Source of the DNA: Oscarella lobularis
Lineage: Eukaryota; Porifera; Homoscleromorpha; Homosclerophorida; Oscarellidae
Direction: 5' to 3'
Length of the DNA stretch: 64,000 nucleotides
Assembly (NCBI RefSeq): GCF_947507565.1
Contig: NC_089184.1
Span: forward strand, 2,914,001-2,978,000
Below are positions 1 to 10,275 of the stretch, in pieces. The position numbers and the translations under genes were made by a program. Within the stretch, counting starts at the first letter, position 1, and each line of letters starts with the position of its first letter. The notes beneath the pieces are model-generated. The model was not told the DNA's origin, searched no databases, and saw only the letters and a list, made by a program, of their open reading frames with translations.

Positions 1-104
1 GAAGCTTTTTAGATAAATGCTTTGTGCGTAGGTGTTTTAGTTCAGATTGTGGAGTGCTTTCTTCTCGTTGCAAGTTTTTTTCTGATCACCCAACGAAGAA
101 CTTC

Positions 105-404
105 ATGATATTCGAACTCTTACTAGCCTGGATCGTGTGGATCGTGCTCTGTTTAGTCTGGTGGGACGATAGAAGTTTTTCCATTGTGGAAGACGATGAA
201 GATGAAAAGAAGCAAATCGTCAACATCCGGGGGCGAGATGCACTTGATCACTATTTTCGGAGCCTTCCCAGGGGCTACTATTTGGTGGACAAAGACGAAA
301 ACGCTGTGTTTGGTTACAAAAATTTTACGTCCGGTCAGACGTATTTTCGCCGACGTCGAAATGCAGCAAGAAGAGAGATCGTTTCTCCTGGATCCACCCA
401 ATAA
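105..404 (+). CDS. Hypothetical 99-aa protein with N-terminal membrane segment (possibly a last exon)
   Basis: An ATG at 105 opens a 99-codon frame. Residues 1-20 are strongly hydrophobic and Trp/Leu-rich (FELLLAWIVWIVLCLVWW), suiting a signal anchor or transmembrane helix. An acidic linker (EDDEDEKK) follows, then a mixed domain ending in an Arg-rich tail (RRRRNAARR). The frame is open upstream to position 24, and an acceptor-like AG lies just before the ATG, so this could be the last exon of a longer gene. The stop codon overlaps an AATAAA polyadenylation signal at 400-405, which supports a real 3' end. I do not recognise the family. Confidence 0.4.
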   Translation: MIFELLLAWIVWIVLCLVWWDDRSFSIVEDDEDEKKQIVNIRGRDALDHYFRSLPRGYYLVDKDENAVFGYKNFTSGQTYFRRRRNAARREIVSPGSTQ

Positions 405-2040
405 ACATTAATACATAGATAAGAAAAAAATACGCAACACACCACATAAAAAGAGAGAGACAAAATATACAATCAAGCTACGCAACTCAGTTTTGGAAAA
501 TTGTCTGTGGCTCTATATACATAGAGCTCTTGCTGAACCAAAAACGCTTACGTTCACGTTTGGCTTCAACATCACGGATAGGAGTCGCGAAGGATTTTTC
601 ATTTACAACTGCAATCGGTACGTAGGTCAATACTATATATGAATCGATCGAGAAAATGGTTTCTAGTCTCATTAAAATGTTTGAGCGAAGCCCTCAGCAA
701 TTGGACGGCAGGCCGTAAAGATGGTTCTTGAGATTTTTTCCTTTCTAACAGGCCTTGATTTACGTTTAGGGAGTATAGAGGAGTCGTTTGTAGGCCATGC
801 AGTTTTGTAATTTCACAGGGTATAGCCTACATGTGCGCTGATATTAGGAATTGTCAATGTTCCCTACGTCGTATTGCAACCTACCAACAACAAGCAGGAT
901 TTTGCCGATCCTCAAGCAAGCTAGTTATTTATTCGATCTTAGAGAGCCTGTCTTGATTAGCAGTTTTTATTTATGTAGGAGTATCGCTTTCTACTTAAAG
1001 CTATGAATGAACATCTTGTGCAATACTGGCGAGACGTGAACATCAGTAAGACTAGACGCGTCTCATACGTCAGGATGATTTATTTAATTTAAAACTTTGC
1101 GTTAAGGAGATTTGACGGATTTTTGGTAAGCCATCATGCATGATAAATTCATTGGGCACCAAATTATTCATTGCAAGGAATCACTTTGGCTATTCACAGT
1201 CAAAACCGTGGACCGACCAGGCTTCCAACGAGTCTAGGTACGTCAAATACAGGCGGTCTAAGGTTAAGATAGAAATGCAATGCGGTACGTACGTCGGGAA
1301 GTTGCTCTTATACTTGTCGCCGGCGCTTTTAGCACGTCTATTTAGACTTGTGCCTTAAATGGAGAAAAATCCCTTTTTCGATCAGACATTTTAATTTCAT
1401 CTTTACCGATGACTGGACGTGCAGTCTCAGTTGGGATTTAAGTAGCAACAGGTAATTGTAATTAAGCGAATAATCGTAGAAGCAAACTAATGACTGAGAG
1501 AATTAGCAGTTGTTCAAAGCCGGAGAAAGAGGCTGCTATTAGAACAGTACGTCTGACGAAAGCCACCCCAGCTGAGAGCCGTCGATCAGGCGCGGTGCGT
1601 ATCTCGTTGATAAAAGAGATCTAATAAATTATCTATACGTTTACGCTTAATTAATTTGTCGCAAGGTGTCAGCTCAGCCGCCAGCTCCTGGCCGCTCTTT
1701 TTCGTTAACAACAAATGTAGTAGGTTGAGGCGCGTCCTTTATACTGCGTTGCCCTAATTCTACCGTTGCATGAAGGCTGGTGCTTCTAGAAAACGAGGCT
1801 TTTCGGCGGACGATCACACCGACAGCGGAAACGTGTTTTCTAACTTCATAACACCGCTACCAATGGTTCGTATTACGTCGTGTTATTTAGAGTAATATGC
1901 GCTAGTTATAACGTTTGTGCTTGGTACATCGTCACGCTGTCTTGTTTACAAATTAAGAAAGATATTTAGGCAAATTCCTCTATAAAGTCGATTCACCGCG
2001 GAACGTCCGGAACAAAGGCCGGAGTACACAGCGGCGTCGG
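405..2040. other. Intergenic/unassigned stretch
   Basis: I see no supported gene. Short open frames (minus 487-672, plus 1140-1358) have no recognisable domain, no flanking splice signals I trust, and no homology I can name. The sequence is AT-rich and lacks obvious repeats. Confidence 0.4.
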
Positions 2041-2045
2041 CTCTA

Positions 2046-2501
2046 GCATCAGGCCACCCAAGAAACAAAAAGCTTTGCGAATTCTTGATGACAATGATTC
2101 CGACGACATCGACGATGACAACGCTCCGCAGGCGCGGCACTTGAAAAACACTGAGATGAGAGCAAAAGAAGCTGAAAAGAGGGCAGAAGATTCTGAAAGG
2201 AGAGCAAAAGCAACAGCGGAGAAAATGAAAGAAACAGCGAGGAAATTGAAAGAAACCGAAAGAGGGCGGAAGAAATTGAGAAGGTGGCAAAAGAAACAGC
2301 GGAGCAATTGAAAAAAACGCAGAAAACGCTGGGAAACCTGCGCAACCAAACCTGTTTGATTCTGACCAAAGTTGATAAGGTATATCTGCTAATGTATTAC
2401 ATCATAATTCAACGGCTTTTATAATGTAGGAATTTAGCAAGTTCCTGCCAAATCCATCGCACGACTTTGACGCAGCAGTGTCAAAATTGAGTCGCCGTCT
2501 G
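2046..2501 (+). CDS. Coiled-coil protein, two predicted exons (partial gene)
   Basis: An open frame across about 1980-2310 reads through a basic patch (PPKKQKALRILDD), an acidic run (DNDSDDIDDDN) and a long Lys/Glu/Arg-rich heptad-like helix (EAEKRAEDSERRAKATAEK). From about 2230 the neighbouring frame is also open and coiled-coil-like (EEIEKVAKETAEQLKKTQK) and reaches a good donor, GATAAG|GTATAT, at about 2378. A possible next exon starts after TAATGTAG at 2429 and ends at a donor-like CT|GTAAGT near 2501. Joining the helix to the donor requires a frame change, so there is an unseen intron, an indel, or two overlapping open frames. A low-complexity coiled coil does not identify a family. Confidence 0.4.
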
Positions 2502-3750
2502 TAAGTTGACTTACAAGAAAGGTTTTCTGGGCATACCCTACCTAATACAGAAATTTTGTTTTTGTTGTTGGCTAGTTTACTAATATTGCAAGTTGCTAAG
2601 AGAGTTCCGAGTTACACTAGGGGTCGTTATAGCTTCTTTAGAGTCTAATTAAGCGCCAGGAAGATAGCTTCTATGTAAGAACAGATAAGTGACTAACGCT
2701 GGTGCATGCCAAAAATGAATGTAGAGGGTAAAGCCTGGCAGCCTTTTAAAGCACACGAATAGCTCAGATTTCAAAGGAACGAGGCCAAGACTGTCCCACT
2801 TAAAATCACCGCGCTTAGAAATACACCGTCATTTGAAAGAATGCCGCAGAAAATTTATTCAATGATGATGATAGTTTCTTCTAGCAAACCTTCGCTAGAA
2901 GGAAGAATAGCCTAAAAGACCATATCAAGGGGTTGCCAGGTATTATAAGCACGTTACTAGATCTAGTAAGAGTAGACGTCGCTCTACTTATCTACTGAGT
3001 TATACTAATATACCGGCAGCTGTCCTAAAACCCATTTCGATTCACTACGAACGCTGCATGGCGAGAGCATGTGTAGTACCATGGCAAAAAATACGCAGAC
3101 GCCACGACGACTAAGGACCCGATGAAATGCTGGTGCCTACGTACCTGATGTCTTCATCCCGGAGTGAATCCTTACTATCCTGCCCTTAAGCACTTCAATC
3201 GGCGATCGGATTCGTCTTCGGCGGACAGCGTGCGGCCAGACTTGCGACTTCGCGCTCGAAGATCCAAGATGCTCCAAAAGCACACGATGAGAAATGTGCA
3301 AGAAGTGTACGGCGCTCACCACTACCTTTGGAGTCGTCGCTACTGAGTTTCGCTAGCTGACCTTTCGCTTGGAATCCATGCTTGGAATCACGTGGGACAA
3401 GAAACCCGGACAAGAAGAAACCCGGACAAGCAGAAACCTGCGGGAAACGAGTGCAGCAGATGCTCTCCCACTAGCTGTGCGCCAACGGAAGGAAGGCGTT
3501 TATGAACGACTTTCATGAAAGCTTCCTCCTTGTCGTCTGGAAACCCGACCTCCTTCTTTATCATCTTGACGGCCCGGGAAAACGGAAAACAACAAATGTT
3601 TGACCTTGATAGTACTTCACATAGCGTCTTGGCCTTTTAGATATGTAATATACGCAACGAGGTAATGCGCTAGACGGAAAAGTCTGAGCGTTGCTCACAA
3701 AAAAAATTCTACATACATCGGCTATTGTACCATAGTAATTTATTAGTTAA
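2502..3750. other. Unassigned stretch
   Basis: No ORF longer than about 70 codons has coding character. A short direct duplication of a GACAAGAAGAAACCCG-type motif occurs near 3397-3430. Nothing else is recognised. Confidence 0.35.
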
Positions 3751-3824
3751 GGGGGAGGGTGTGGGGAAAGGGTAGGAGGGAGGGTGGGGGGAGGGTGGGT
3801 GAAAAGGTGGTGGAGGGGTGGGGC
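3751..3824 (+). repeat. G-rich tract, candidate G-quadruplex
   Basis: About 74 bases consist almost entirely of G runs of three to six separated by one to four bases, all on the plus strand, in otherwise AT-rich DNA. There are more than eight runs of at least three Gs, enough for several alternative G-quadruplexes. No gene is visible within about 800 bp downstream, so I assign no promoter role. Confidence 0.6.
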
Positions 3825-4672
3825 GACAACAGAAAGCGTCGCTGCAGAGGGCCGCAAACTCTCTTTGGATAGACAATTTATTTATAATTATTTTTACGTA
3901 TCTACCGGTAAGTATTTTAGGAGAGTAAGTTTGTAAGTATCGTTTCTACTGATCTCTTTGTCAGTCAAACGCCTGTCATGCTTTAGAAAATAAATTCAAA
4001 CTTTGATTCTTACAAAGCACTTTTGCAATGACAGGTTGCGTTAGATCAAACTAGAGCTGAAAGCAAATTGAATGGCTACACATTTCATCATGGCACCAAC
4101 ACCGGTGAAGAATAACACCTAGGACATTGTTTTTTTAATTTTCACTCGCCTTCACGTCTTCAATACTTTAAGCCACATGGATGTGTGCCCAAGCACGTAT
4201 ACGTGGAAAAATATTGTGCGTGGAACAAAAAGTGGCGACAAACGAAGATTGTCGACAAATCAGAGCTACACACTAGGAGTCGCCAATGGGTGGAGCTAGT
4301 GTTGTTCGAAAAAAAAAAAATTATTCTGTAATATGTTGCCCCGAGACCTTTGACTTGAAAGTTAAACATTAACTGGGCTATTGCTGTCGTTCTCAGGTAC
4401 TGAATGAGTTTGACTGAACTTGCCTACTTTTTCCGTCTGATTTAAAGCACAAATACGATTCTCATATGTTTAGTCGTCTCATATTAGGCTGCATGCGCGT
4501 TGAGCGATATCCGATAAGAAAGCAAAGAATCCCCTAATTACAGCGGGATAACAGTGATTCGCCGCCGGAACAAAGGATCGTCCGGTATCGTAATGAGTGC
4601 AAATTGAATTATTTATCATGCAAAATGCTTTGCAAGCAAGCCACTTCCACAGTCCGCCGCTTTGTAGTAGCG

Positions 4673-5455
4673 ATGGCACTAGCCGAGACAAACGAAACTG
4701 GAGTGCACGCTTCAACCTATAGCAAGCTCTCGAAGCACGTTCAATTATCTGAAGGCCGGAAATTCCTCGATCACATTCTGCAGCCTCAACGTGGCGATCG
4801 CGTTCTCGACTTTGGCTGCGGAACAGGGAACCTGACGCTTCATTTAGCAGAGAAAATCGGACCAAAAGGTTTCCTCGTTGGAGTCGACCCTGACGTGGAG
4901 CGAATCAAAATCGCCCATAGCCTACTCCAAAGTTACGAGAACGTGAAAATAGTTCACTGTTCAATAGAGGAAGCGAAACCGTTTGCACTTTACGATGTTA
5001 TCAACTCAAACCAAGTGGTACACTGGATACCTCGCAACAACCACGAAGAGTACGTTGGAAAGATCTTTGATTTGCTGAGACCAGGTGGACGTGTCGGCTT
5101 CACGACGGGGGAGGATCACAAAGGCTTCATACGAGAGCTCTCTGCAAGTCAATATGGAAATTCCTACGAATCGTTTATAGCTGCTACGGGATGGAGTTTG
5201 GCTCCGCTTTCCTACTGGGAATCGCTTTTCAGAGACGCCGGCTTCGAAATCGTATACAGCTCGAGAGAGGAAAAGGGTGGCGTCTTCCCGGACGAGAGGA
5301 CATTACTCGATTGGTGGGAAGCGACGACTGTGGGCTACTTCAGCGCCGCTATTAGAACGCCGGAGGAACTGCTGAAAAAATACAAATTGAAAAGAGACGG
5401 ACCGATTCCTGTCTACGCTTCTCTTCAGGACGTTGTGGCTAAGAAACCGAGTTAG
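4673..5455 (+). CDS. Class I SAM-dependent methyltransferase, intact, single exon
   Basis: The 260-aa protein carries the Rossmann-fold SAM site: motif I VLDFGCGTGNLT near residues 43-54, an acidic strand-2 end in VGVDPD, and the post-motif DVINSNQVVHWI and LLRPGGRVGF segments. This matches the small-molecule methyltransferase group that includes trans-aconitate and juvenile-hormone-acid methyltransferases; the substrate cannot be read from the sequence. I chose the ATG at 4673 because its context (GCGATGG) is good and family members start just before an ETGVHAS-like stretch; an in-frame ATG at 4625 would add 16 residues. No intron interrupts it. A fragment of the same domain lies at about 7130-7290. 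Confidence 0.85.
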   Translation: MALAETNETGVHASTYSKLSKHVQLSEGRKFLDHILQPQRGDRVLDFGCGTGNLTLHLAEKIGPKGFLVGVDPDVERIKIAHSLLQSYENVKIVHCSIEEAKPFALYDVINSNQVVHWIPRNNHEEYVGKIFDLLRPGGRVGFTTGEDHKGFIRELSASQYGNSYESFIAATGWSLAPLSYWESLFRDAGFEIVYSSREEKGGVFPDERTLLDWWEATTVGYFSAAIRTPEELLKKYKLKRDGPIPVYASLQDVVAKKPS

Positions 5456-6409
5456 AGAACAATAGTTTGTTTTTTCAGGGCACGTGTTGGGGTATCTGTC
5501 TGATCAAAAAGAAACCCACTCATCGCAATGGTATTCAAGATGACGCCGCAGATATGCATGGCCTTGGGCTAGTTCATACCAGACGGCTTCGCTCGACCGT
5601 CATTGTGACAGCTGACGCTGCGTAAAATGAATGATGAATCTACTAATCAGATTACCCTACGTTTTGCTCCTCCCACTTTTCACTTGGCCTAGACTTCCGA
5701 AGATCTTTCCTAAATCTATGAGTAGTGAACGAAGTCCTCATGCACTCTGATCTCGGTAGAAAAACAGCAGCTGGGTGGAAGCCCGCTGACATGCAGATTG
5801 CAGATCGAGCTAATTATATAGACAGTGATTCCAAGTCGAAGCTGACGTACGCTCGGTTCTGAGTCGAGAAAGAAGGACAATAGATGTACAGGTAAGACAA
5901 GGATGTTATAAAACCACTGTTGCGGATTTGTGCGAGTCACGGCTTCAAAACGAGCTGCATTCCAAACCGGCGACGCAGTTGTGACTCTTTCCTTTCGTCA
6001 GAGAAGGCCATAACTCACCTGAAGACGGTATTTAAGGTGTTTCCAGGCCATGAGACAGCACGATCGCGGTCAAAATGCCGGCCGGCGGCTACAGACAGAC
6101 ATTATTCCCTTTGACTGAAGGGCAAGTGTCCCGTATAGGTGACGCGTTCCCCGATGCATGTTGCTATCTAATCGCTTCAACGCTGTCGTCGTTTATGCGT
6201 TCAAGTGAAGGAGAAGGCTCGATCGGCGAGATAATGTTAATGGGGACCCTCCCTACGCCATCTGGCTCTCCGGTTGGATCGAGAGCGAAGCTCGCAAAGG
6301 TCGTTTTCTAAGAGCACTTATCAACTTCATCAGGGTAGCCTTGGCGTCTAATCATGCATCTAGAGCGAATACCAACTGGCAAGGGTACGAATATATATAT
6401 AGGGTCTCT
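5456..6409. other. Intergenic between methyltransferase and GNAT gene
   Basis: The methyltransferase on plus and the GNAT gene on minus converge, so this holds both 3' flanks. An ATG-initiated frame at 6075-6311 (78 codons) has no recognisable domain and is not called. Confidence 0.4.
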
Positions 6410-6928
6410 TCAATTGAGAGTCTTTGTCAGAAGTTTGTCGGAACGACTATCAAGCATAGCGTTCTCGCCAGAAGCGTCTGTGTACCCGGCTCTTTCGTAC
6501 AAGCGACATGCTTTGTCGAGCGTAGTAGACGTTTCTATGAAAACCTTCTTTACACCGCTACGTCGAATTTCTTCTTCAATCATAGTGAGCATAAATTGGG
6601 CGATGCCTTTTCCTCTCGCTTCTGGCTTCAGATACATTTTTCTAATGTCAGCGCACCGTTCGCCTCTTTGAGCTGTTGAATTGTAGTATCCCACACATCC
6701 AACCATCTCTTGCTTGGCGACATCTTCGATGACAAACAAGTCGCCCTTGCCACTTCCCCAGTAGTACTCCTCGACTCTCAAAGCGTCTTGGTCGCCGTCA
6801 TCTGGCTGGAATTGTAGCCCATGAGAGGCGAGGATATTAGTTACCATTTCGATGAGAGGCTTCCGATCTTTTGGTGTCCAGCTTCTTGCAACGTAGCGTC
6901 CGAGATGAAGAACAGGTTTTGCGCTCAT
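6410..6928 (-). CDS. GNAT-family N-acetyltransferase, intact, single exon
   Basis: The 172-aa protein has GNAT architecture: an N-terminal strand-helix region (residues 1-45), an FVIED...GCVGYYN beta hairpin around 68-85, motif A with the acetyl-CoA pyrophosphate loop ARGKGIAQFML near 107-117, and motif B ending in RLYERAGYTDASG near 146-158. The ATG at 6928 and stop at 6410 give a normal single-domain length. The acceptor substrate is unknown; such proteins act on small amines, amino acids or protein N termini. It lies head-away from a methyltransferase fragment at about 7130-7290. No damage is visible. Confidence 0.85.
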   Translation of the reverse strand: MSAKPVLHLGRYVARSWTPKDRKPLIEMVTNILASHGLQFQPDDGDQDALRVEEYYWGSGKGDLFVIEDVAKQEMVGCVGYYNSTAQRGERCADIRKMYLKPEARGKGIAQFMLTMIEEEIRRSGVKKVFIETSTTLDKACRLYERAGYTDASGENAMLDSRSDKLLTKTLN

Positions 6929-7129
6929 TTTCCTACGCTTTGTGCGTGAAGTGGAAATCCTTCCTCGTTTGACTGCTTCTCGTTCAAATTAGATTAATTA
7001 TTGGACGTCCCTCCCCATGCATGTATGCATCCATTTGTCGTATGGAAATGGTTTTGTGTATTGCATTAGGCAGCGGGTCCTAAGCGTCACACCGCAAGTT
7101 CTCTTTAGAGGAAGGGAATCTGTTACCTG

Positions 7130-7300
7130 GTCCAAGCCCAAAGACTCGTCAACAACGTACTCCAGCCGAAGTGTGACGATTGTGCACTGGACTTCTGGAA
7201 ACGTAACTCTGCACTTGGCAAACAAACTCGGATTCAGGAAATTTTTCGTTGGAGTAGATCCAGGTGCAGATTTGGATGCAGATTTACCGGTAAACGATGC
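7130..7300 (+). pseudogene. Methyltransferase fragment (relic)
   Basis: About 50 codons resemble the SAM-binding region of the intact gene at 4673-5455: SGNVTLHLANKLG and KFFVGVDPG correspond to TGNLTLHLAEKIG and GFLVGVDPD, and upstream STTYSSRS corresponds to HASTYSKLS. The central GxGxG element is missing, because the sequence jumps from the N-terminal segment into the TSGN stretch. No complete domain follows. It looks like a decayed tandem or segmental duplicate. Confidence 0.65.
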
Positions 7301-8465
7301 AGTTTTCATTTGAAATTCAGAGTGATGCGGGGTTAGTTGCGATTTATAGAGGGACCTTGAACAGGCAGGAACTCACGCCTATCATCTTTAATTATTTGGT
7401 AAAGGTAAAATTTCTATATTTTGTAGCTTTAATACAGCGTATGTTAGATAGAGTCGTCTATCAAACTGAACCAAAATATAATATCCCTGATGGACTTCTT
7501 AATTTTTTTACACTTCAGAGCCGATCAAAATTGCTCGATTAGCCGGTGTACTAGCTTTCAACCACGTACCTCTTTGGCGTATTCGTTTGTTTCTGCAACG
7601 CTAGGTGTGTCGAACGCCTGCGCGCAGAAGGAGTTTTAAACAAAAATCACTGAAAGAAATTTATGTCTATGGTTGTTGTGTCAATGCCTCTGTGTTTTGG
7701 GCTTTCAAGTAAGTCGTTTGACGGATTTGATAAAAATTTGAATTAGATATAAACGTCCTTTGAGAACGCCTATGACGGTTACTGTCAAACTCGAAATTTG
7801 TGAAAGAGCCAAAATTCGCCACTGCACGTCACTGCAAAGAGTTATTACTAAAATAACTGTCAAAATACATATCAAATGAAAACCTACATTGTTTCCTTCA
7901 CAGAAAAAGTGCGCGTTGCTCACTGAGTCCCAAAGCATTCGCAACTATTCAAACGTTGCCTGAGCAGTAAGCTTTACCGACGTCTCCACATCGCCTGCTC
8001 TACTAATATTGTCAGAAACACTCTGTTGGAAAGCTGTCTTATCGCCGGCAAAGAAAGATCTCATGCCACACTAATGTACGCAAACCTTCAGAAATTTGCT
8101 TTCAACGATTATTTTCATTTTAGTTTAAGGAACGACGAACGGTTGCGCTACAGTTCTGTTGAAGGCATCAGCGCAAAAATTTCGTCAGTTTTGCAAATAT
8201 TTATCCAAGTGCAACAAAAATTTTTAATTTTTCGTTCTGTCGCTAATGCTAATATCAAGTCTTCAGTGCAATTTATATAGTTATCCCTCACGCAGGAAGT
8301 AAAGTAGCCATAGGAAAAGATTAATTTTATTAAGGTTTCAATACCTCGCGCATTTGGTAGTGTTCAATGCTTTAGTGTGTACTGTATAAGAACGAAATGC
8401 TACCTCAGAAAAATTGGGTCAAAAGTTTACCTTTTCGTTGACGGTTATACGGAAAAGAGCAGCCT
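7301..8465. other. AT-rich unassigned stretch
   Basis: AT-rich sequence without recognised domains. The longest frames (7705-7944 minus, 8026-8280 plus) have no coding signature I can support. Confidence 0.35.
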
Positions 8466-8616
8466 CTGACTCATAGCGAAATAGTAGAAACATAAGGAAA
8501 GGAAGACGAGTAACCTATGACTCATAAATTAATAATGGAAACATAGGGAATGGGAGTCGAGTAACCTATAACTCATAAATAGAAAAATAATGAAACTATA
8601 AGAATGTTTTAGTAGA
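8466..8616 (+). repeat. Three imperfect tandem copies of a ~51-bp unit
   Basis: A unit of about 51 bp recurs three times, each copy carrying GACTCATA (or AACTCATA), then a GAAACATA-like block, then GAGTAACCTAT. The third copy is truncated. A 22-bp direct duplication (TTTTCTAAGTGGAATGA core) lies nearby at about 8755-8795. Confidence 0.6.
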
Positions 8617-10184
8617 TCGAGAAAGATCGAAAAGAGCCTAATCACATATACTGTAGTAGCTGATGAAATTGCAACTATGAAAAGGAATGAACATGCACTC
8701 TAAATAGCTCCGAAGCTCAGTCCACTCAGAACAAGAAGGCTTGCGCTAGATGAATTTTCTAAGTGGAATGATAAATTTTCTAAGTGGAATGACTGGAATC
8801 TGGCACTCAAACGGCTCTCGAGTATCTAACGCCTTCTTTTTGTACCCAGCGTTACTTGCTGCAATTTCTATCCGTCGAATTCTCGTACCAGCTAATATTA
8901 ATCGCTAGATGCATGACATCCTTGGCTCTTCGAAGTCGATCACGCGTTACAGTTGAATGGAAACCCACCTACTCGAAGACTTAATTTGTTTCGTACCACA
9001 GGAATTCGTTATGTACAGATCGTTCGCTGTTTCGTGATTATAGAGAATGGCGTGGAAGTCCACTTTAGGTTCGTCTCCGGGACTCTCCTGTTTTGATCCG
9101 GGCAAACGGCAGAGCTCTGGCGAATTTTCGACTAGAATTTTCGCGAGGTACTTTCTTTGGCGTCAGCGACAGTTGTCGAAGACAATTCGAAGTAATATTG
9201 CGTGGAGATAACGTTTCCACAAAAGTGAGGCTCCCTAAGGGGTCTCCTGAGCTGTTTTTCGCATCTCAAAGCAGAAGGAAAGCCTTGCAAGCGGAAGTCG
9301 ATCTTTCCGTTTGAAGGCATACTGAAGGTCTACGCTGAGACAGACATTCGACGGAGCTCATCGAATCTTCATCGAGCTAGACTCAAAAATACCCTTCTCT
9401 GCTTCGAGGCTTGTCTTTCCATTGTCATGCATCGGATGCTTTACTCCGACGACGTGTAGCAAGCTTAGAGGCATGTCTTGTTTCTACTAGAAGTATACGT
9501 GCGTACGACGTTTACCGCATCCGTCGCAGGCAAGAGTCTCGTGGCCCGGGTGATAATAATCCCTCAAAAGGGGCCTCACCAAATTTTTTTCTGAGTAGCT
9601 GTGGTTTTAGTCTCCTCTCATAAAGGCTACTTAATCCTTTCTCTGGTAGATATTAGGAACGATCGAACTTGGGATTTTAGTCAAGCGTCTTCCAACACAC
9701 CCCAAAGATGAGATCCATGTGCTTGAAAATCAAGTAGACGTCTATTCTGACAGAAAATTATTGGAAAATGATCGCAAAGCTTTAAAAAATGACGGTGTGT
9801 TTCGTTTGTGATACGGCTATGGCGAGTGCACTCTCGGATCCGTGCGAACTCGATCCTTTTGAATGAGACGTTATAGATTCATGCAGGAAAGTGGTATGAA
9901 GCAATCTAGGGACTGGTTGGACCCTTTACTTGCGTGTAGAATCTCATTGCCAGTGGGTTTAATGGCTCTTTCGAGTTGTTAGCATACACATTTGTCCCCG
10001 CATCGTCTTAAAACTATTTTCTTTAAAGTTCTTGTACATTTTAGACAAGCAGTTTTTCTGAAGCTAGACGCGCTCAACTCAGAGTGTATAGTACATTTGG
10101 CTATATAGGCGACGACGGCTTTCACTGTGCACTACTTTTCTCCTTTTTCCGTTTCTTGGGTGCAGAGGGTGATATTCGTGAATA
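8617..10184. other. Unassigned stretch before the SRCR gene 3' end
   Basis: A 73-codon plus-strand frame at 9093-9314 has protein-like composition but no recognised domain or splice sites. Nothing else is supported. At 10185-10190 the minus strand reads AATAAA, a plausible polyadenylation signal for the gene ending at 10276. Confidence 0.35.
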
Positions 10185-10275
10185 TTTATTGCATTTTCGT
10201 TATAATTTCGTTACATGTTTATCTATTGAAACTTACTAATCTATTGGAAGGACCGTGATAAAATGTATAGTTAAG

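Noticed and set aside
1946-2369. Minus-strand Phe/Ser/Leu-rich frames over the coiled-coil exon
   Set aside because: They are the antisense of Lys/Glu-rich codons, which always gives Phe/Leu/Ser-rich shadows.
4604-4672. Extended start of the methyltransferase at 4604
   Set aside because: Position 4604 is TTG, not ATG; nuclear eukaryotic genes rarely start there, and the ATG at 4673 has better context and family fit.
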